Shown: positions 10,200 through 21,635, counted from the first letter of the stretch. The stretch is 64,000 bases of DNA from Rhizomys pruinosus (GCA_009823505.1 VZQC01005689.1:327353-391352); one strand, 5' to 3'. Notes: generated by a model from the letters alone, not told the origin. Program-made: numbers and translations.

Positions 10200-10665
10200 T
10201 TAAACTTTTTCTATAAGTCATACATCATTTCTCAATTGAATCTAGAGTTGCTTTGCTTTCCATACCTCCCACCCCACCTGAGTCCCTGCATTCTGTCATA
10301 CATGTCCTGAATATTTTTCTGAATCTTTTCAGAGTTTTCTCCAGTTCTTTTGTTGTTGTTGTATTGTTTGTGTTGCTTGTATTGTTATAGTATATATATA
10401 TATATATCCGAAATATAATTTTTCTAGTATCTCTATCGTTATTAAGTTGATGCTATACATCAAGATATACATACATACACATATCACTTGAATTGGAGGA
10501 CTTTTTTCCCTAAAAGATGTCATGTCATGGAGGCCAGTACAGTGGGATCAAGACAGGACGCATGCTTACTGGACTTCATTTAGGGGACCATGGGAGGGAA
10601 AGACCTCAATGTGGAGCAAAAGTTCAGGATTGATGGTTGTTTAGGATTGCCAAGGAGGAACTTTG
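10200..10665 (-). mobile_element. L1 3' end with inverted 5' part (twin-primed)
   Basis: 10200-10505 is a minus-strand L1-type 3' UTR ('ctgcattctgtcatacatgt'). 10506-10665 is in the opposite orientation and matches the reverse complement of 13910-14060, which belongs to another element with the same kind of 3' end. The change of strand inside one family points to twin priming. It includes a (TA)n stretch near 10390. Confidence 0.6.
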
Positions 10666-10679
10666 AGCACTTCCTTATT

Positions 10680-10930
10680 TTTCTTCTTTTTCAACACTGT
10701 TATTTTATTGATTGTTTGAGAATGTCATACAAATGTATTTTGATCATAGTCAGATCCTCTCTCTCAAAACCCCTTCCTAATCTTCTGTGAGACTCACCCC
10801 CAGCTCCTTATGCCCCCTGACTTCATATCTTCTGTTATTTTTTAAGCCCTGTGGAATATAATTTGTATTTCCCAAATGCACTTGGGTGTAGGCATTTTCT
10901 TTGTGGTTAGCCATTTAAGGAAACTTAAAC
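10680..10930 (-). mobile_element. L1 (Lx-like) 3' UTR, minus strand
   Basis: 'tattttattgattgtttgag', 'tattttgatcatagtcagat' and the following cytosine-rich and 'gtgtaggcattt' segments resemble the antisense 3' UTR of old rodent L1 families. Related sequence is at 60700-60900. Confidence 0.65.
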
Positions 10931-13262
10931 TTCTAATATGTAGAGCTCCCCCACTTTGAGCAGCAATTATAGGAAATCTTAGATATACTAATTTTTACAT
11001 GTGATAGTTTCAGAAGAAAGAGAAAAAATTTGCAGAGATATCCTGTCTCACCTGACCCAACCTACAGTTTTTAGTAGGTGGGCTTGAGATTCTAATTAGT
11101 AGTGAAAGTATCTTTTGAGATATTTCATCTTAGAAGATGTTATTATGGCTTTATGACCTTGGTCAATAAGTCACCAAATATTTATAGAGTAACTACTTTT
11201 ACCAGGAATTCTCTAGAGTCCTGGAATAGAACCGTATGCAGAGAAGAAGGCACATATTCCTTCAGCCAGCTTGGCAGCTTATGACTGGAGATACACAACA
11301 AGCAAACAAGCACATTAATTCATAATGTTAAGAAGCGACAAATACTGTAAAGACCAGGATGCAGACAGGATGTTGAGCTGCTGCAGCTACAGTGATGGAA
11401 AAGGACCTCTCTGAGGAAGATCTAGTCTATTTGATTTCTGTTTAGCTATACAAAACTCCCAGTGAAACATTTATCGCAAAGGCCACTGAAAGTAACCCTA
11501 AATATCCGGAGCAGTAAAGGAACACATAAAATGAAAGCTTTACTGATCCTGAACCTCTCTCAGAAGATGGCTTCAATGTCCTGGGAAAAGCCAAATTGGC
11601 CTACTCTTAAGAGATCTAGTTGAAGTGGTAGATCGTCTTTTGCCTTGGGGTAATCAGTGGCCATTGGCTTTAAGAAGCCAAGTATTCTGATTGAACCCAC
11701 ACGTCTACAATCACGCAGAAAAAAGAACCCAGTATTTCTGTGATTAAAGCAAAAGAAAACACTTTGTAAAAACATTTCACTTACACTCAAAATTTAGTTT
11801 CCAGAACTAAATTTAGTTTTGGCACAGATGCCATTGGCTGATTTCCTGTGCTGCATTTGCCTTTCAGGGCATGTTCACGTTCTGGTTCTCATGCATGCAT
11901 GCTGCCAGTTGAGTTCACAAGCCTGCAGGGGTAGTGCTTAAATGACCCCTCATGTTTTCATTAATTCTTAAAAACCTTATACAAATATTTCTCTTCATAT
12001 TGGGTTTTATAAACCTTTGTCCTCCTGTGCTTTTCTTCTTTCAGAAAATCCTAAATCTGGTACTTGGACTAATTTGACCTTGCAATTTATCATCTTTTAC
12101 ATAAATACAAGGACTTGACGAGACCCAGGCACTGGTGCTGAAATGGAAGTCAGGATCCTCTCCAGTTTGCAGAGGCCAGATCAGCAGAGCTACAATAAGC
12201 TACACAACTCAAGGGGCAAATAGAATGTTCTGTTTGGGGGAGGGAAAAGTAAATCAACATTTGAAAGGATTGTCTATGGGGGGCATTGATTACAGGGATC
12301 TCCATGGGGTTACCTCCCTCCCGGTCCTCTATGCCATAGTCTAGAGAATGTTTTACCTTAGTCTATTAGTATCATTCCTATAGGTCATGATTTAATGTCA
12401 TAAACATTCAAGAAAACTCAAAGTATCAACAGTAAATGGGCTAGTTAAACCTGACTCCAAAATTCACATGGTTATTCCTTACCCCGACTAACTATGCTTT
12501 CCTTGGTCAGATCTCGAAATGGTAGGAGCCCTCTCACTTACTGGTCTGCTGATGAGAATGATGATAAAAGCCCACTAAAAGTGCACCAAGCATCTTTGCT
12601 CACTCCTTCATCCAAAATGTATGGGTGCTTTGTCAATACCATAGGCCTTAGTAGATTAATTAGTTCATTACGACTTTCAGAGAAAACAAACATGCTTCTT
12701 ATGGGACAAGACTTAAACTTCAAATTTTCATTATTTGTTACGCTTTGAAGGATACTTTGTAGAAGACAATTTGTAAAGCTTTTACCTCATTATTTTCAAA
12801 GAAACCACAGGGAAGAATTACATATGTGAGCTGAGCACTTAGTTACATTACTAATTCATATAGAAACATAGCAGCTTTTGAAATATTTTCCTGACTATCA
12901 CGACACTGTAGAGATGATAGGAGGATCTTCTTTAAAAATGGGACTGAAGCAAGTAAGATGAGTACAGGTACCAGTTCTTGGAACACATGAAGTTTATGCA
13001 TATCAGTGGATTATTCTGTCCATTCATCTGAGACTCAGGGCTCAATTTATAATTCCGAAAATATAAGTGTTTAGTATACAGACCAAGAGCTGAAGAGAAA
13101 TGGGAAGAACTCCATCAATATAGCTTATTATCCACTCAACCAAGCAAAATACAAGAGACCGAAGGAAGGACAATAAAACAGAGAGGTGGTCAGAAATTCA
13201 CAGCTGTCAGACAGCAAAGAGGTTCACTTTCTCAGGAAAGAGGTAAAAGGTTGCTGACATTG
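10931..13262. other. Long unique stretch, no feature recognised
   Basis: The longest repeat-poor interval of the window (about 2.3 kb). Open frames here are at most 84 codons, none with a recognisable domain and none with clear splice-site pairing. It could hold an exon or conserved non-coding element that needs alignment to see. Confidence 0.5.
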
Positions 13263-13271
13263 CTAGCTCTT

Positions 13272-14197
13272 TTTTTTTTCAAAGCCAATTTTTAAAATTA
13301 TATTATAACTTTATTTTTTAAATCTGTACATGTTCGACACAGGTCCATTTTTAAAAATTTTAATTTAATTTTTATGTGTATGAATGTACTGTCTGCATGT
13401 AGGTTGGTGCACCCGTGTTGTGCAATGCTGCGGAGGTCAGAAGAGGGTGTTGGATTCCCCTGGAACTGGAGTTAAAGACGGTTCTCAGCCGTCATGTGGG
13501 TGCTGGGGATCGAACCCCAATCCTCTGCAAGAGTGGTTGGTGCTCTTAACCGCTAGGCCATCTCTCCAGCCCCTAAAGCCAATTTTTTAATTGAAGCTTC
13601 ATGGATTTCATACAAAATTTCAAGTCAAATCTAGACCCGTGCACCCCTCCCTGCCCCCGACCAGAGCTCATGCATTCTGCCAAACACGATTTTCATCTTT
13701 TTCTCAGTCTCTCTCAAAATTCTCGATGCAGAAGTTTACTGTTTTGAGCAGAAGTTCACTGTTTCAGTCAGTTCTTTGACCCAGTCCTGTTGTTATTGTT
13801 GTTGTTATTCCTTCCAATATGCATCATTCCAAAATATGCACATATGCATGCCACATATATCATAGGTTTTAGCATCTTCAGCTTGTGATTTTTTTCTTTA
13901 TTAGGCTGAAAGATGTCATGTTTGAAGGCTCCTCCTTGGCAAGCCCAAACCACCGTCAGTTTTGCCCTTGTGCTTCACACTAGGGTTTTTCCTTCCCATG
14001 GTCACAAAATGAGGTCCAGTAAGCACTGCATCCTGTCTTAATCTTCCTGTACTGGTCTCCATGATACAGCCTGGGTAGTCCAACAGTGGCAGTCTATACT
14101 CTTCTGAAGAGGCTGAAACCGCAGTAGTAGCTCAGTCCACAAGCTGGATGCCTCAGCAGTCCCCATCTGGCACTGAAGGTTTGGAGGATTCTTGGAC
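13272..14197 (-). mobile_element. Retroposon with L1-type 3' end and unrelated 5' module
   Basis: Read on the minus strand, a ~360-bp module (14197-13840) of unknown origin leads into an L1 3' UTR with '(caa)n', 'gaactgactgaaacagtg' and 'gcagaatgcatgagctctgg', then an A-rich tail. Short repeats 'ctagctctt' at 13263-13271 and 14198-14206 may be its TSD. A B2 is nested in the tail. Confidence 0.55.
13340..13574 (-). mobile_element. B2 SINE, minus strand, nested in the L1 tail
   Basis: Short B2 variant (no 17-bp duplication). Repeats 'aaagccaattttt' at 13281-13293 and 13575-13587 flank it, leaving about 50 non-B2 bases between the left repeat and the SINE. Confidence 0.9.
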
Positions 14198-14284
14198 CTA
14201 GCTCTTAGATACTATAATGATACCTTTCCTTGTTTCCCTTTTGTGAAGATTCTCATTTAGCAAATGAACCTCAATAAGAAAATG

Positions 14285-14650
14285 GGTTAGTCTGATCTCT
14301 GTTGCTGTTAAAAAGTATTTGAGATAAACAACTCAAAAGGAAGCAAGATATATTTTGCCTCGTGATTTCAGAGGTTTCGGTTCATGTTCTCTTGATCCCA
14401 CTATTTTCAGGTCTGTGCTGAGGAAAATTATGCCTAGGAGGGCATGATGGACTAAAGCTGTTCATCTCGTGATAAACAGTAAAGGAAGGGAGGGAGGGGG
14501 GGAGGGAGGGAGGGAGGGAGGGAGAGAGTAAAATATGAAGGGGTTGATCAGGTTCCTAATATTCTTTTCAAAGGCACACACCCAGTAAAACTAACTTATT
14601 ATCATTAAGCCTCACCTCAAGAATGTTCCACCATCTTGCAACAGCATCAT
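14285..14650. mobile_element. Old rodent repeat, 'ctgttgctgtgataaa' type, probable
   Basis: 'ctctgttgctgttaaaaagt' followed by 'cgtgatttcagaggtttcgg' resembles the opening of the repeat at 42708. The class (DNA transposon or LTR) is uncertain. It contains a (GGGA)n tract. Confidence 0.4.
14488..14527. repeat. (GGGA)n microsatellite
   Basis: About ten near-perfect 'ggga' units with one expanded G run. Confidence 0.95.
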
Positions 14651-14659
14651 CATCGCCAG

Positions 14660-15487
14660 TCCCCATGAGTCTATGGATCTCTGGGGGATATCGAAGAGCC
14701 AAGCCATAACACAAAGATATAGCCAAGAGGCATACAGTAAGAGTGAAGTCATTGATGCTAGGATCAGAACTAGGACTGAATTCAGACTCTGCTTCTTACC
14801 AGCTCCAGGATTCTGATTTTTATGCTCTCAAAAGGGACAACAGCAGTCTGCTTCTGGTCCATACTTGGAAAATGATTACAACTGTGCCTGACACACACAA
14901 AAATCTGTCTGAGCATTTGTGAAATTAATAAGAGCAGTTACATCTAGCACTCATTATTCCATGCTTTGATAGGTTTATCAGCTGACAGAAAACATTGTGA
15001 GATTTCATAATTCATACTTCAATCTCTTTTATCCTAGTTTTCAGCTCATAAGAATCAACTGCTTATAAAATTCCATTTGTTTTGATAATTTCAGGAATCT
15101 TCTCCTAACAAATTTCCACTCCCTATTTTTCTGAAAGAAATATGTATGTTAGTTGATTATTTATATTGATTATTACAGGGTCAGGTAACCATTTTATTTG
15201 TATAGCATGTATACATTACAGGAACTGAGGGTGTTTGTGAATTGCTCTTTCTTTTGTACCAGAGTTTTCAAAGAATCTAGTGTAATTTATGGAAACTTGT
15301 CTAATGCATGGTGCTGGTTTTCAAAGTTGAATTTATTTAGACTGTGGAAAATATAAGTAACACTTGGCACAGAAAAGATCAAGGAAATTCTCAGAAGTAA
15401 GCCAAAATATTTATATCTTTGTCCACAAAAGATGTTCACCAACAATCTTATGATATATAAGAAAATGACCTTTTCTCTCAATGGTAA
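14660..15487. other. No feature recognised
   Basis: Unique-looking AT-rich sequence. Confidence 0.5.
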
Positions 15488-15504
15488 GACCTACCCTTCT
15501 CAAG

Positions 15505-15645
15505 CCGGCTGTGGTGGTGCACACCTTTAATCCTAGCACTCCAGAGGCAGAGGCAGGTAGATCTCTATGAGTTCAAGGCCAGCCTGGTCTACAGAGTGAG
15601 TTCCAGGCCAGCTGGGACTATAAGAAGACCCTGTCTCAAAAAAAC
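15505..15645 (+). mobile_element. B1 SINE with perfect 17-bp TSD
   Basis: 'gacctacccttctcaag' at 15488-15504 is repeated exactly at 15646-15662. The body is a complete B1 ending in a short A run. Confidence 0.97.
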
Positions 15646-15662
15646 GACCTACCCTTCTCAAG

Positions 15663-16160
15663 AACAACATACAGATGATGTAAAACTTTGCCTTTGTTTC
15701 TGGGTCACCACAAGAATGTGAGCTGGTGAACTAACTTTGTCCTTAGAACTATCTTTAGCTTTGAGTCTGGTGGTCTTTGCTGGAGCCAGACTTCCCTTGT
15801 TAACTCAAAGCTCTTTCTGTAGAATGTAAAATAGCTGTTTTACTGCTCTTCATGTTTTGGAGAAGACAGCAACAAGTTAATGCTACTTTTTTTTAGTTTA
15901 TTCTATTTCTTATGCTACTTTTTTCCAATTCACTTGTGATGCCGATTACAATACTCTGAGATTTACATCTAGTGAATTTTATTTGCCCAAACATATTTTA
16001 AAGCCAATATTTCTGGAAAGAAAGTACTTTGAATAGAATCATTACTAACTTTTGCCAAGGGACGAAATAAAATTATTATATTATGAAATCAATTTCTATA
16101 GATTTATTTCTAGCTTGATAGCTCAAAGAAAAATTACAACTGTTATATATAAGTATATGT
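15663..16160. other. No feature recognised
   Basis: Unique-looking AT-rich sequence. Confidence 0.5.

Positions 16161-16163
<3 letters not shown>

Positions 16164-16197
<34 letters not shown>
16164..16197. repeat. (TA)n microsatellite
   Basis: Alternating AT dinucleotides. Confidence 0.95.
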
Positions 16198-16203
<6 letters not shown>

Positions 16204-16238
16204 GATAATTGTAAATATGCTAGCCGTGAGGGCTCTGC

Positions 16239-16280
16239 TCCCTCCTCCTCCTCCTCCTCCTCTTCCTCTTCCTCTTCTTT
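16239..16280. repeat. (CCT)n / (CTT)n microsatellite
   Basis: Pure CCT units grading into CTT-rich units. Probably the expanded T-rich tail of the old minus-strand B1 that begins at 16281. Confidence 0.95.
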
Positions 16281-16296
16281 TAAGACAGAGTCTCAT

Positions 16297-16510
16297 GACT
16301 GGAGATATTGCTCAGCCGTTAAGAACACAGAATGCTCTTGCAGTGGATCCGGGTTTGATTCCCAGCACCCACACGGTGGCTAACACCTAACCATAACTCC
16401 AGTTCCATGAGATCTGACACCTTCTTCTGACCTCCAAGAGCACTGCAGAACATGGGTATACTTACACACATGCAGGCAATACACTCATACACATATAATA
16501 AAAATAAAAT
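16297..16510 (+). mobile_element. B2 SINE nested in old B1
   Basis: Head 'gactggagatattgctcagc', 'cccagcacccacacggtggc' and a 'catacacatataataaa' tail. Confidence 0.92.
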
Positions 16511-16643
16511 TTTTTTTGTTCTTTTCGAGACAGGGTCTCCCTGTAGTCCCAGCTGTCCTGGAACTTACTCCGTAGGCCAGGCTGGCCTTGAACTCACAAA
16601 GATCTGCTTGCCTCCGCTTCCTAAGTGCTAGAATTAAAGAATG
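16511..16643 (-). mobile_element. B1 SINE in the B2 tail
   Basis: 'cgagacagggtctccctgta' through 'cctaagtgctagaattaaag', minus strand. It shares the outer TSD with the B2, so it inserted into the B2 tail or arrived joined to it. Confidence 0.9.
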
Positions 16644-16917
16644 ACAGAGCTTCATTCCATACCTTCAGCTGGCCTGGGACTCTGTATAGACCAAGCTGTC
16701 TTCAAATTTACAATGAGACACTGACTTTCTCCTGAGAGCTGGGAATATAGATCTGTGCCACCATACCCAGACCATAGGGTTCTTTAGGTAATGTTTTAAA
16801 AAAGAATTTTAAGGTGAAATAACTTCTTTCACGTCAACAATGCCAAGTGGTTTATGCATAAGAACTTTAAAAAGTTCACCCTTGGCTTAGAGGAAGGAAG
16901 ACCTGCTGGGCACGGAG

Positions 16918-17062
16918 ACGCTGGGTGTGGTGGTACACACCTTTAATCCTAGCACTCAGGAGGCAGAGGCAGGGAGATCTCTGTGAGTTCAAGGCCAGCC
17001 TTGCTACATAGGGAATTCCGGGCCAGCTGTGGCTATAGGGGTACCCTATGTCAGAAAGACCA

Positions 17063-17064
<2 letters not shown>
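16918..17064 (+). mobile_element. B1 SINE
   Basis: 'gctgggtgtggtggtacaca' and 'gtgagttcaaggccagcctt' mark a full-length but mutated B1. Confidence 0.92.

Positions 17065-17102
<38 letters not shown>
17065..17102. repeat. (TAA)n microsatellite in B1 tail
   Basis: About twelve TAA units replacing the A tail of the preceding B1. Confidence 0.95.
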
Positions 17103-17104
<2 letters not shown>

Positions 17105-17520
17105 GACTCTCAAGTAGTCTTATCTAAAAGCCATAAGACATGGAAACAGATTTTGGTGATTTAACATTTTATATTACAGAAAACATAGTCTTGAAAAGCT
17201 AGTATGAACAGTGTGGAGAAGGCCAGCTAAAGGATCTCCATTATGCTAATGTGCCAGGATCTCCAATATTCCAATGCCCCTGCAACTTAGGAAAGCATAC
17301 TTGTTTGCCTACTGGGGCAATAGACTTACAGTTAAAGTTAGACAGTTAATTCTCCAGGCAACTATATCCTGCTTGCTGCCTGTGGCCAACTGCTTGTGCA
17401 AGAAACCTAAGAAGTATGTCATATAGGCCCTTGACTTCAAACACCCTGGGCATGTCCTGCCATGACCACGACCTTCCTCACCTGTCTTGTAAAGAACCTT
17501 CCTCATGGAGCTCATCATTC
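17103..17520. other. No feature recognised
   Basis: Unique-looking sequence. The 75-codon minus-strand frame at 17309-17536 is not recognised. Confidence 0.45.
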
Positions 17521-17536
17521 TCTTTGATTTTACCAT

Positions 17537-17750
17537 TATTTTTTTAATTTTTTAAAATTTTATGTGTACGAGTATTTTGACAGCATGTATATAAGTGGAC
17601 CCATGCTGTGCCATGCCCTTGGAGGTCAGAAGACAGTGTTGAATTCCCTGGAGTTGGAGTTTCAGACAGGTGTTAGTCATCATGGGAACTGAACCCAGGT
17701 CCTCTGCAAGAGAAGCCAGTGCCTTTAACTACTGAGCCATCTCTCCAATC
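17537..17750 (-). mobile_element. B2-type SINE, minus strand, diverged
   Basis: T-rich tail, 'ttttatgtgtacgagtattt', 'gaactgaacccaggtcctct' and 'actgagccatctctcc' are in the expected order. Flanks 'ctttgatttt' and 'ctctgatttt' are a probable TSD. Confidence 0.87.
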
Positions 17751-17858
17751 TCTGATTTTGATTTTGTCTTTATAGAATTCCTTTGAATATTTCAATCTGT
17801 ATATTCAGGGTGTAGTGGATTTATTTGGCCTTTAAAATCTGTCTTCACAAAGACTGAG

Positions 17859-17921
<63 letters not shown>
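17859..17921. repeat. (CT)n then (TA)n microsatellite at the gap edge
   Basis: CT dinucleotides run to 17899 and TA dinucleotides run into the gap. Confidence 0.95.
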
Positions 17922-18859
17922 NNNNNNNNNNNNNNNNNNNNNNNNNNNNNNNNNNNNNNNNNNNNNNNNNNNNNNNNNNNNNNNNNNNNNNNNNNNNNNN
18001 NNNNNNNNNNNNNNNNNNNNNNNNNNNNNNNNNNNNNNNNNNNNNNNNNNNNNNNNNNNNNNNNNNNNNNNNNNNNNNNNNNNNNNNNNNNNNNNNNNNN
18101 NNNNNNNNNNNNNNNNNNNNNNNNNNNNNNNNNNNNNNNNNNNNNNNNNNNNNNNNNNNNNNNNNNNNNNNNNNNNNNNNNNNNNNNNNNNNNNNNNNNN
18201 NNNNNNNNNNNNNNNNNNNNNNNNNNNNNNNNNNNNNNNNNNNNNNNNNNNNNNNNNNNNNNNNNNNNNNNNNNNNNNNNNNNNNNNNNNNNNNNNNNNN
18301 NNNNNNNNNNNNNNNNNNNNNNNNNNNNNNNNNNNNNNNNNNNNNNNNNNNNNNNNNNNNNNNNNNNNNNNNNNNNNNNNNNNNNNNNNNNNNNNNNNNN
18401 NNNNNNNNNNNNNNNNNNNNNNNNNNNNNNNNNNNNNNNNNNNNNNNNNNNNNNNNNNNNNNNNNNNNNNNNNNNNNNNNNNNNNNNNNNNNNNNNNNNN
18501 NNNNNNNNNNNNNNNNNNNNNNNNNNNNNNNNNNNNNNNNNNNNNNNNNNNNNNNNNNNNNNNNNNNNNNNNNNNNNNNNNNNNNNNNNNNNNNNNNNNN
18601 NNNNNNNNNNNNNNNNNNNNNNNNNNNNNNNNNNNNNNNNNNNNNNNNNNNNNNNNNNNNNNNNNNNNNNNNNNNNNNNNNNNNNNNNNNNNNNNNNNNN
18701 NNNNNNNNNNNNNNNNNNNNNNNNNNNNNNNNNNNNNNNNNNNNNNNNNNNNNNNNNNNNNNNNNNNNNNNNNNNNNNNNNNNNNNNNNNNNNNNNNNNN
18801 NNNNNNNNNNNNNNNNNNNNNNNNNNNNNNNNNNNNNNNNNNNNNNNNNNNNNNNNNNN
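17922..18859. other. Assembly gap (938 N)
   Basis: Continuous N. Left edge is inside a TA repeat and right edge is inside a B2, so the missing sequence includes at least the 5' half of that B2. Any open frame crossing it is meaningless. Confidence 1.
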
Positions 18860-18995
18860 TCCAATTCCAGGAGAACTCCAGTTCCAGGGGAATCCGAGAC
18901 CCTCTTCTGACCTCCGCGGCATTGCACGACACGGGTGCACAGACCTGCATGCAGACAGTACATTCATACACATACAGAAATAAATAAAATTAAAT
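18860..18995 (+). mobile_element. B2 SINE, 3' half, cut by the gap
   Basis: Starts within the duplicated 'ccaattccaggagaactcc' segment of the long B2 variant and runs to the A-rich tail. Confidence 0.95.
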
Positions 18996-19532
18996 TTTTT
19001 TTTAAATATAAAGGAGGAAGAAAGCTAAGGAAGAGAAATGGCTCACGTATTAACACACTTAAAAATACTGGATCTCTTAAAGCTTGCTTATCCGTGTGTA
19101 TGTGCTTGGATGATCATCCAGATTCCAGGATCCATAACCAGCACAGCGTGGAAATCTCTGTACTCTAATTTCATCTCTGGAGAATGATGGTCGACAGCAG
19201 TAAAATAAGAGCCAAGGCCTCAATTTCACAATACTGAAGACAAGATGGTCTCTGCACAGTATGGGTGTGCTTTAAATTGCCATCCTTCTTTGATTGTTCA
19301 CTGCACTGTTGAGAATAAATGGAAGATTCACCTGTCTCCATCATCTGCCAGTATAAACAAGGAAAACCATCCTTTTCTCCTCTATGAAAGAGTACATCCG
19401 GATTTGACAAATATTGCTACCTTGACATAGTTTATAGTGAGTATATCGTACAGTTTATACTGAAGATAAATATTTATAAAATGTAGGGAATTAGTTTTTC
19501 AAAGAATTTCAAAATTACTCATAACCAGAGAA
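18996..19532. other. No feature recognised
   Basis: Unique-looking sequence, no coding or repeat signal identified. Confidence 0.5.
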
Positions 19533-19548
19533 GGAGAATTATAATTTT

Positions 19549-19794
19549 TTTTGTTTTTTAATTTTATTTATTTTTGCATGTGTATGAATGTACTGTCTGC
19601 ATGTAGGTTTGTGCACCTGTGTCATGCAATGCTGCGGAGGTCAGAAGAGGGTGTCGGATTCCCCTGGAACTGGAGTTCTCCTGGAATCGGAGTTACAGAC
19701 GGTTCTTAGCCGCCATGTGGGTGCTGGGGATCGAACCCGGGTCCTATGCAAGAGCAGTTGGTGCTCTTAAGCACTAGGCTATCTCTCCAGCCCC
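19549..19794 (-). mobile_element. B2 SINE, long variant, 16-bp TSD
   Basis: 'ggagaattataatttt' occurs at 19533-19548 and again at 19795-19810. Carries the 17-bp duplication (read in reverse as 'ggagttctcctggaatcgga'). Confidence 0.96.
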
Positions 19795-19810
19795 GGAGAA
19801 TTATAATTTT

Positions 19811-20660
19811 AACAGATAGATCTGTGCATTAAAAACATGAACACTTCCAAAAGTGTTCAATTCCACTGAAGTCTGACTCCTGGACTGTTAGTGCTGGAAT
19901 GTTCCTTCAGGAATTTTATCCCTGAGAACTTAGCAGTATCCTCAAACTGTATGCTTTATTTATATTTTTTACTTTTTTCCGTGAATTAGCAAATGATAGT
20001 TGTATACACTTATGGGACACAAAGTGATACTGTGATTTGTTAATACTATGTGTACAAATTAAGTCAAGTTCGGCCATGTTTATCACCTCAAAGAGAAACT
20101 TAGCATTGTCATGCAAGAACTTTTGAAATTTCTTCTCCTGGTGATTTTGAAATGAATAATGCAAGCCATATCTTGGAAAGCCACATGACATGTCAATAGA
20201 TAAAATCTTATATTAAAATTACTCAAGAGGCTTGATAAATATAAGACTAGATCTTAGAACCCCAAGCTCCTGAGTGGATCTTATAAACCCGAGTTGGTAT
20301 TCATGTTTTATAATACTTGTTTAGACAGGAACAACAAGCACAAAAGGTGTATTTTCTTGATGGAAAAATTCCGGACTCAAAATACAAAATGATACTCTTT
20401 GTGTTAACAGATGGATATATATATATATATAGCAAGGGATCTGTTGTTACTACATGCTTGCAGGGAATGTTCGGATCTTCTGATGTAGCACAACATTGTT
20501 CCTGTGAACAACGAGGCGAGCAAGGAAGAGGGACTAATTAGAGGAGAAAACAGACTTATCGAGTGGTTGTTTGTAACCTGATTCACCCCTTGGGGTTTGT
20601 CCCGTGGGAAAGGGCTGATAAGTGAGAAACACAGTGAATGATGAGACGCAAATAGAAAAG
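19811..20660. other. No feature recognised
   Basis: Unique-looking sequence with a short (TA)n at about 20414-20431. Confidence 0.5.
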
Positions 20661-20662
20661 CA

Positions 20663-20855
20663 CTGTGGCTAGCAAGGAGGCTCAGAGAGTAAAAGTCCTT
20701 GCTGACAAGGCTGACAACCTGAGTTTGAGCCCCAGGACCCATGTGGTAGAAGGAGAGAACTTTCTCCCTCCAATGTATCCTCTGAACCACAGATGGACAT
20801 TCTGGCACACACATGTATACAAATGCATGCAAATAAATAGATGTCATTTAAAACT
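20663..20855 (+). mobile_element. B3-type SINE
   Basis: 'gtggctagcaaggaggctca', 'ctgagtttgagccccaggac' and 'aaatgcatgcaaataaatag' follow the B3 order. Confidence 0.75.
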
Positions 20856-20859
20856 TTAT

Positions 20860-21485
20860 TTTCAAAAAAGAAAAAGAAAAATATTGCTCTAGGAGCTATT
20901 GGCTGTGCTTTAAGAACAGGGGTTACAAATGTTTGTGGCACTGCTATGAATGGTGTTCAGGCAAATCAGTTACTAGACTGAATGTACAGTTATATGATGT
21001 TCTGTTCATTCTTTCTGTGCAAGAGTCATGCCATAAACAAAGTGATTAATAAAGCAGTTATTTTGCACTCATTTTACACCGTGACATTCTGACAGTAGAA
21101 AACATTTTTGTACTATGAAGCTTCGGGAAAGGAACAGTGGCGACATAAATTCAGCTAGATAAATCTGATGGCTCTGGTATCATTGACGTCATTCCTTGCT
21201 AACAGTCAGTATGAAGAAAACTAAACCTCCAGTTCCTAGCTTCTTCAGTTAAATCCATTCACAAGATGTTTCTGTAATGTGGGAAGAAAACAAGCACAGG
21301 AAAAACTCCAAGGAGAGTGGGATTAATCATTTTATTGGAACATGGTGAATCTTCTATGATTATTAGAGGTATGTGCACTTTAAATATCATTTGGATACTA
21401 AACCTTCAATAATAAAATTAAGGTAATTGTGTATGGTCTACGTTATTACTATAATTTTTGTTCTGTTTTGTAAACTTTATTATTA
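20860..21485. other. No feature recognised
   Basis: Unique-looking AT-rich sequence. Confidence 0.5.
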
Positions 21486-21486
21486 A

Positions 21487-21632
21487 GTCAAGCCTGGTGG
21501 TGTACACCTTTAATCCCAGCAATTGAGAGGCAGAGGCAGGGGGATCTCTGTGAGATCAAGGCCAGCCTGGTTTACATGGCAAGTTCTAGGCCAGTTGGAG
21601 CTACAAGGACATCCTGTCTCAAGAAGACCAAA
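21487..21632 (+). mobile_element. B1 SINE
   Basis: 'caagcctggtggtgtacacc' through 'catcctgtctcaagaagacc', moderately diverged. Confidence 0.92.
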
Positions 21633-21634
21633 AC

Positions 21635-21635
21635 C

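Larger units (their letters stand above)
16281..16775 (-). mobile_element. Old B1 (minus strand) split by a B2 and a B1
   Basis: 'taagacagagtctcat' (16281-16296) and 'cagctggcctgggactctg' onward (16660-16775) are the two halves of one old B1. The break is flanked by 'acagagtctcat' and 'acagagcttcat' (16285-16296, 16644-16655), a slightly decayed TSD of the intruder. Confidence 0.8.

Noticed and set aside
17792..18973. Longest open frames of the window (357-393 codons, minus strand)
   Set aside because: They run through 938 undetermined bases. The readable ends are B2 and CT/TA repeat translations.
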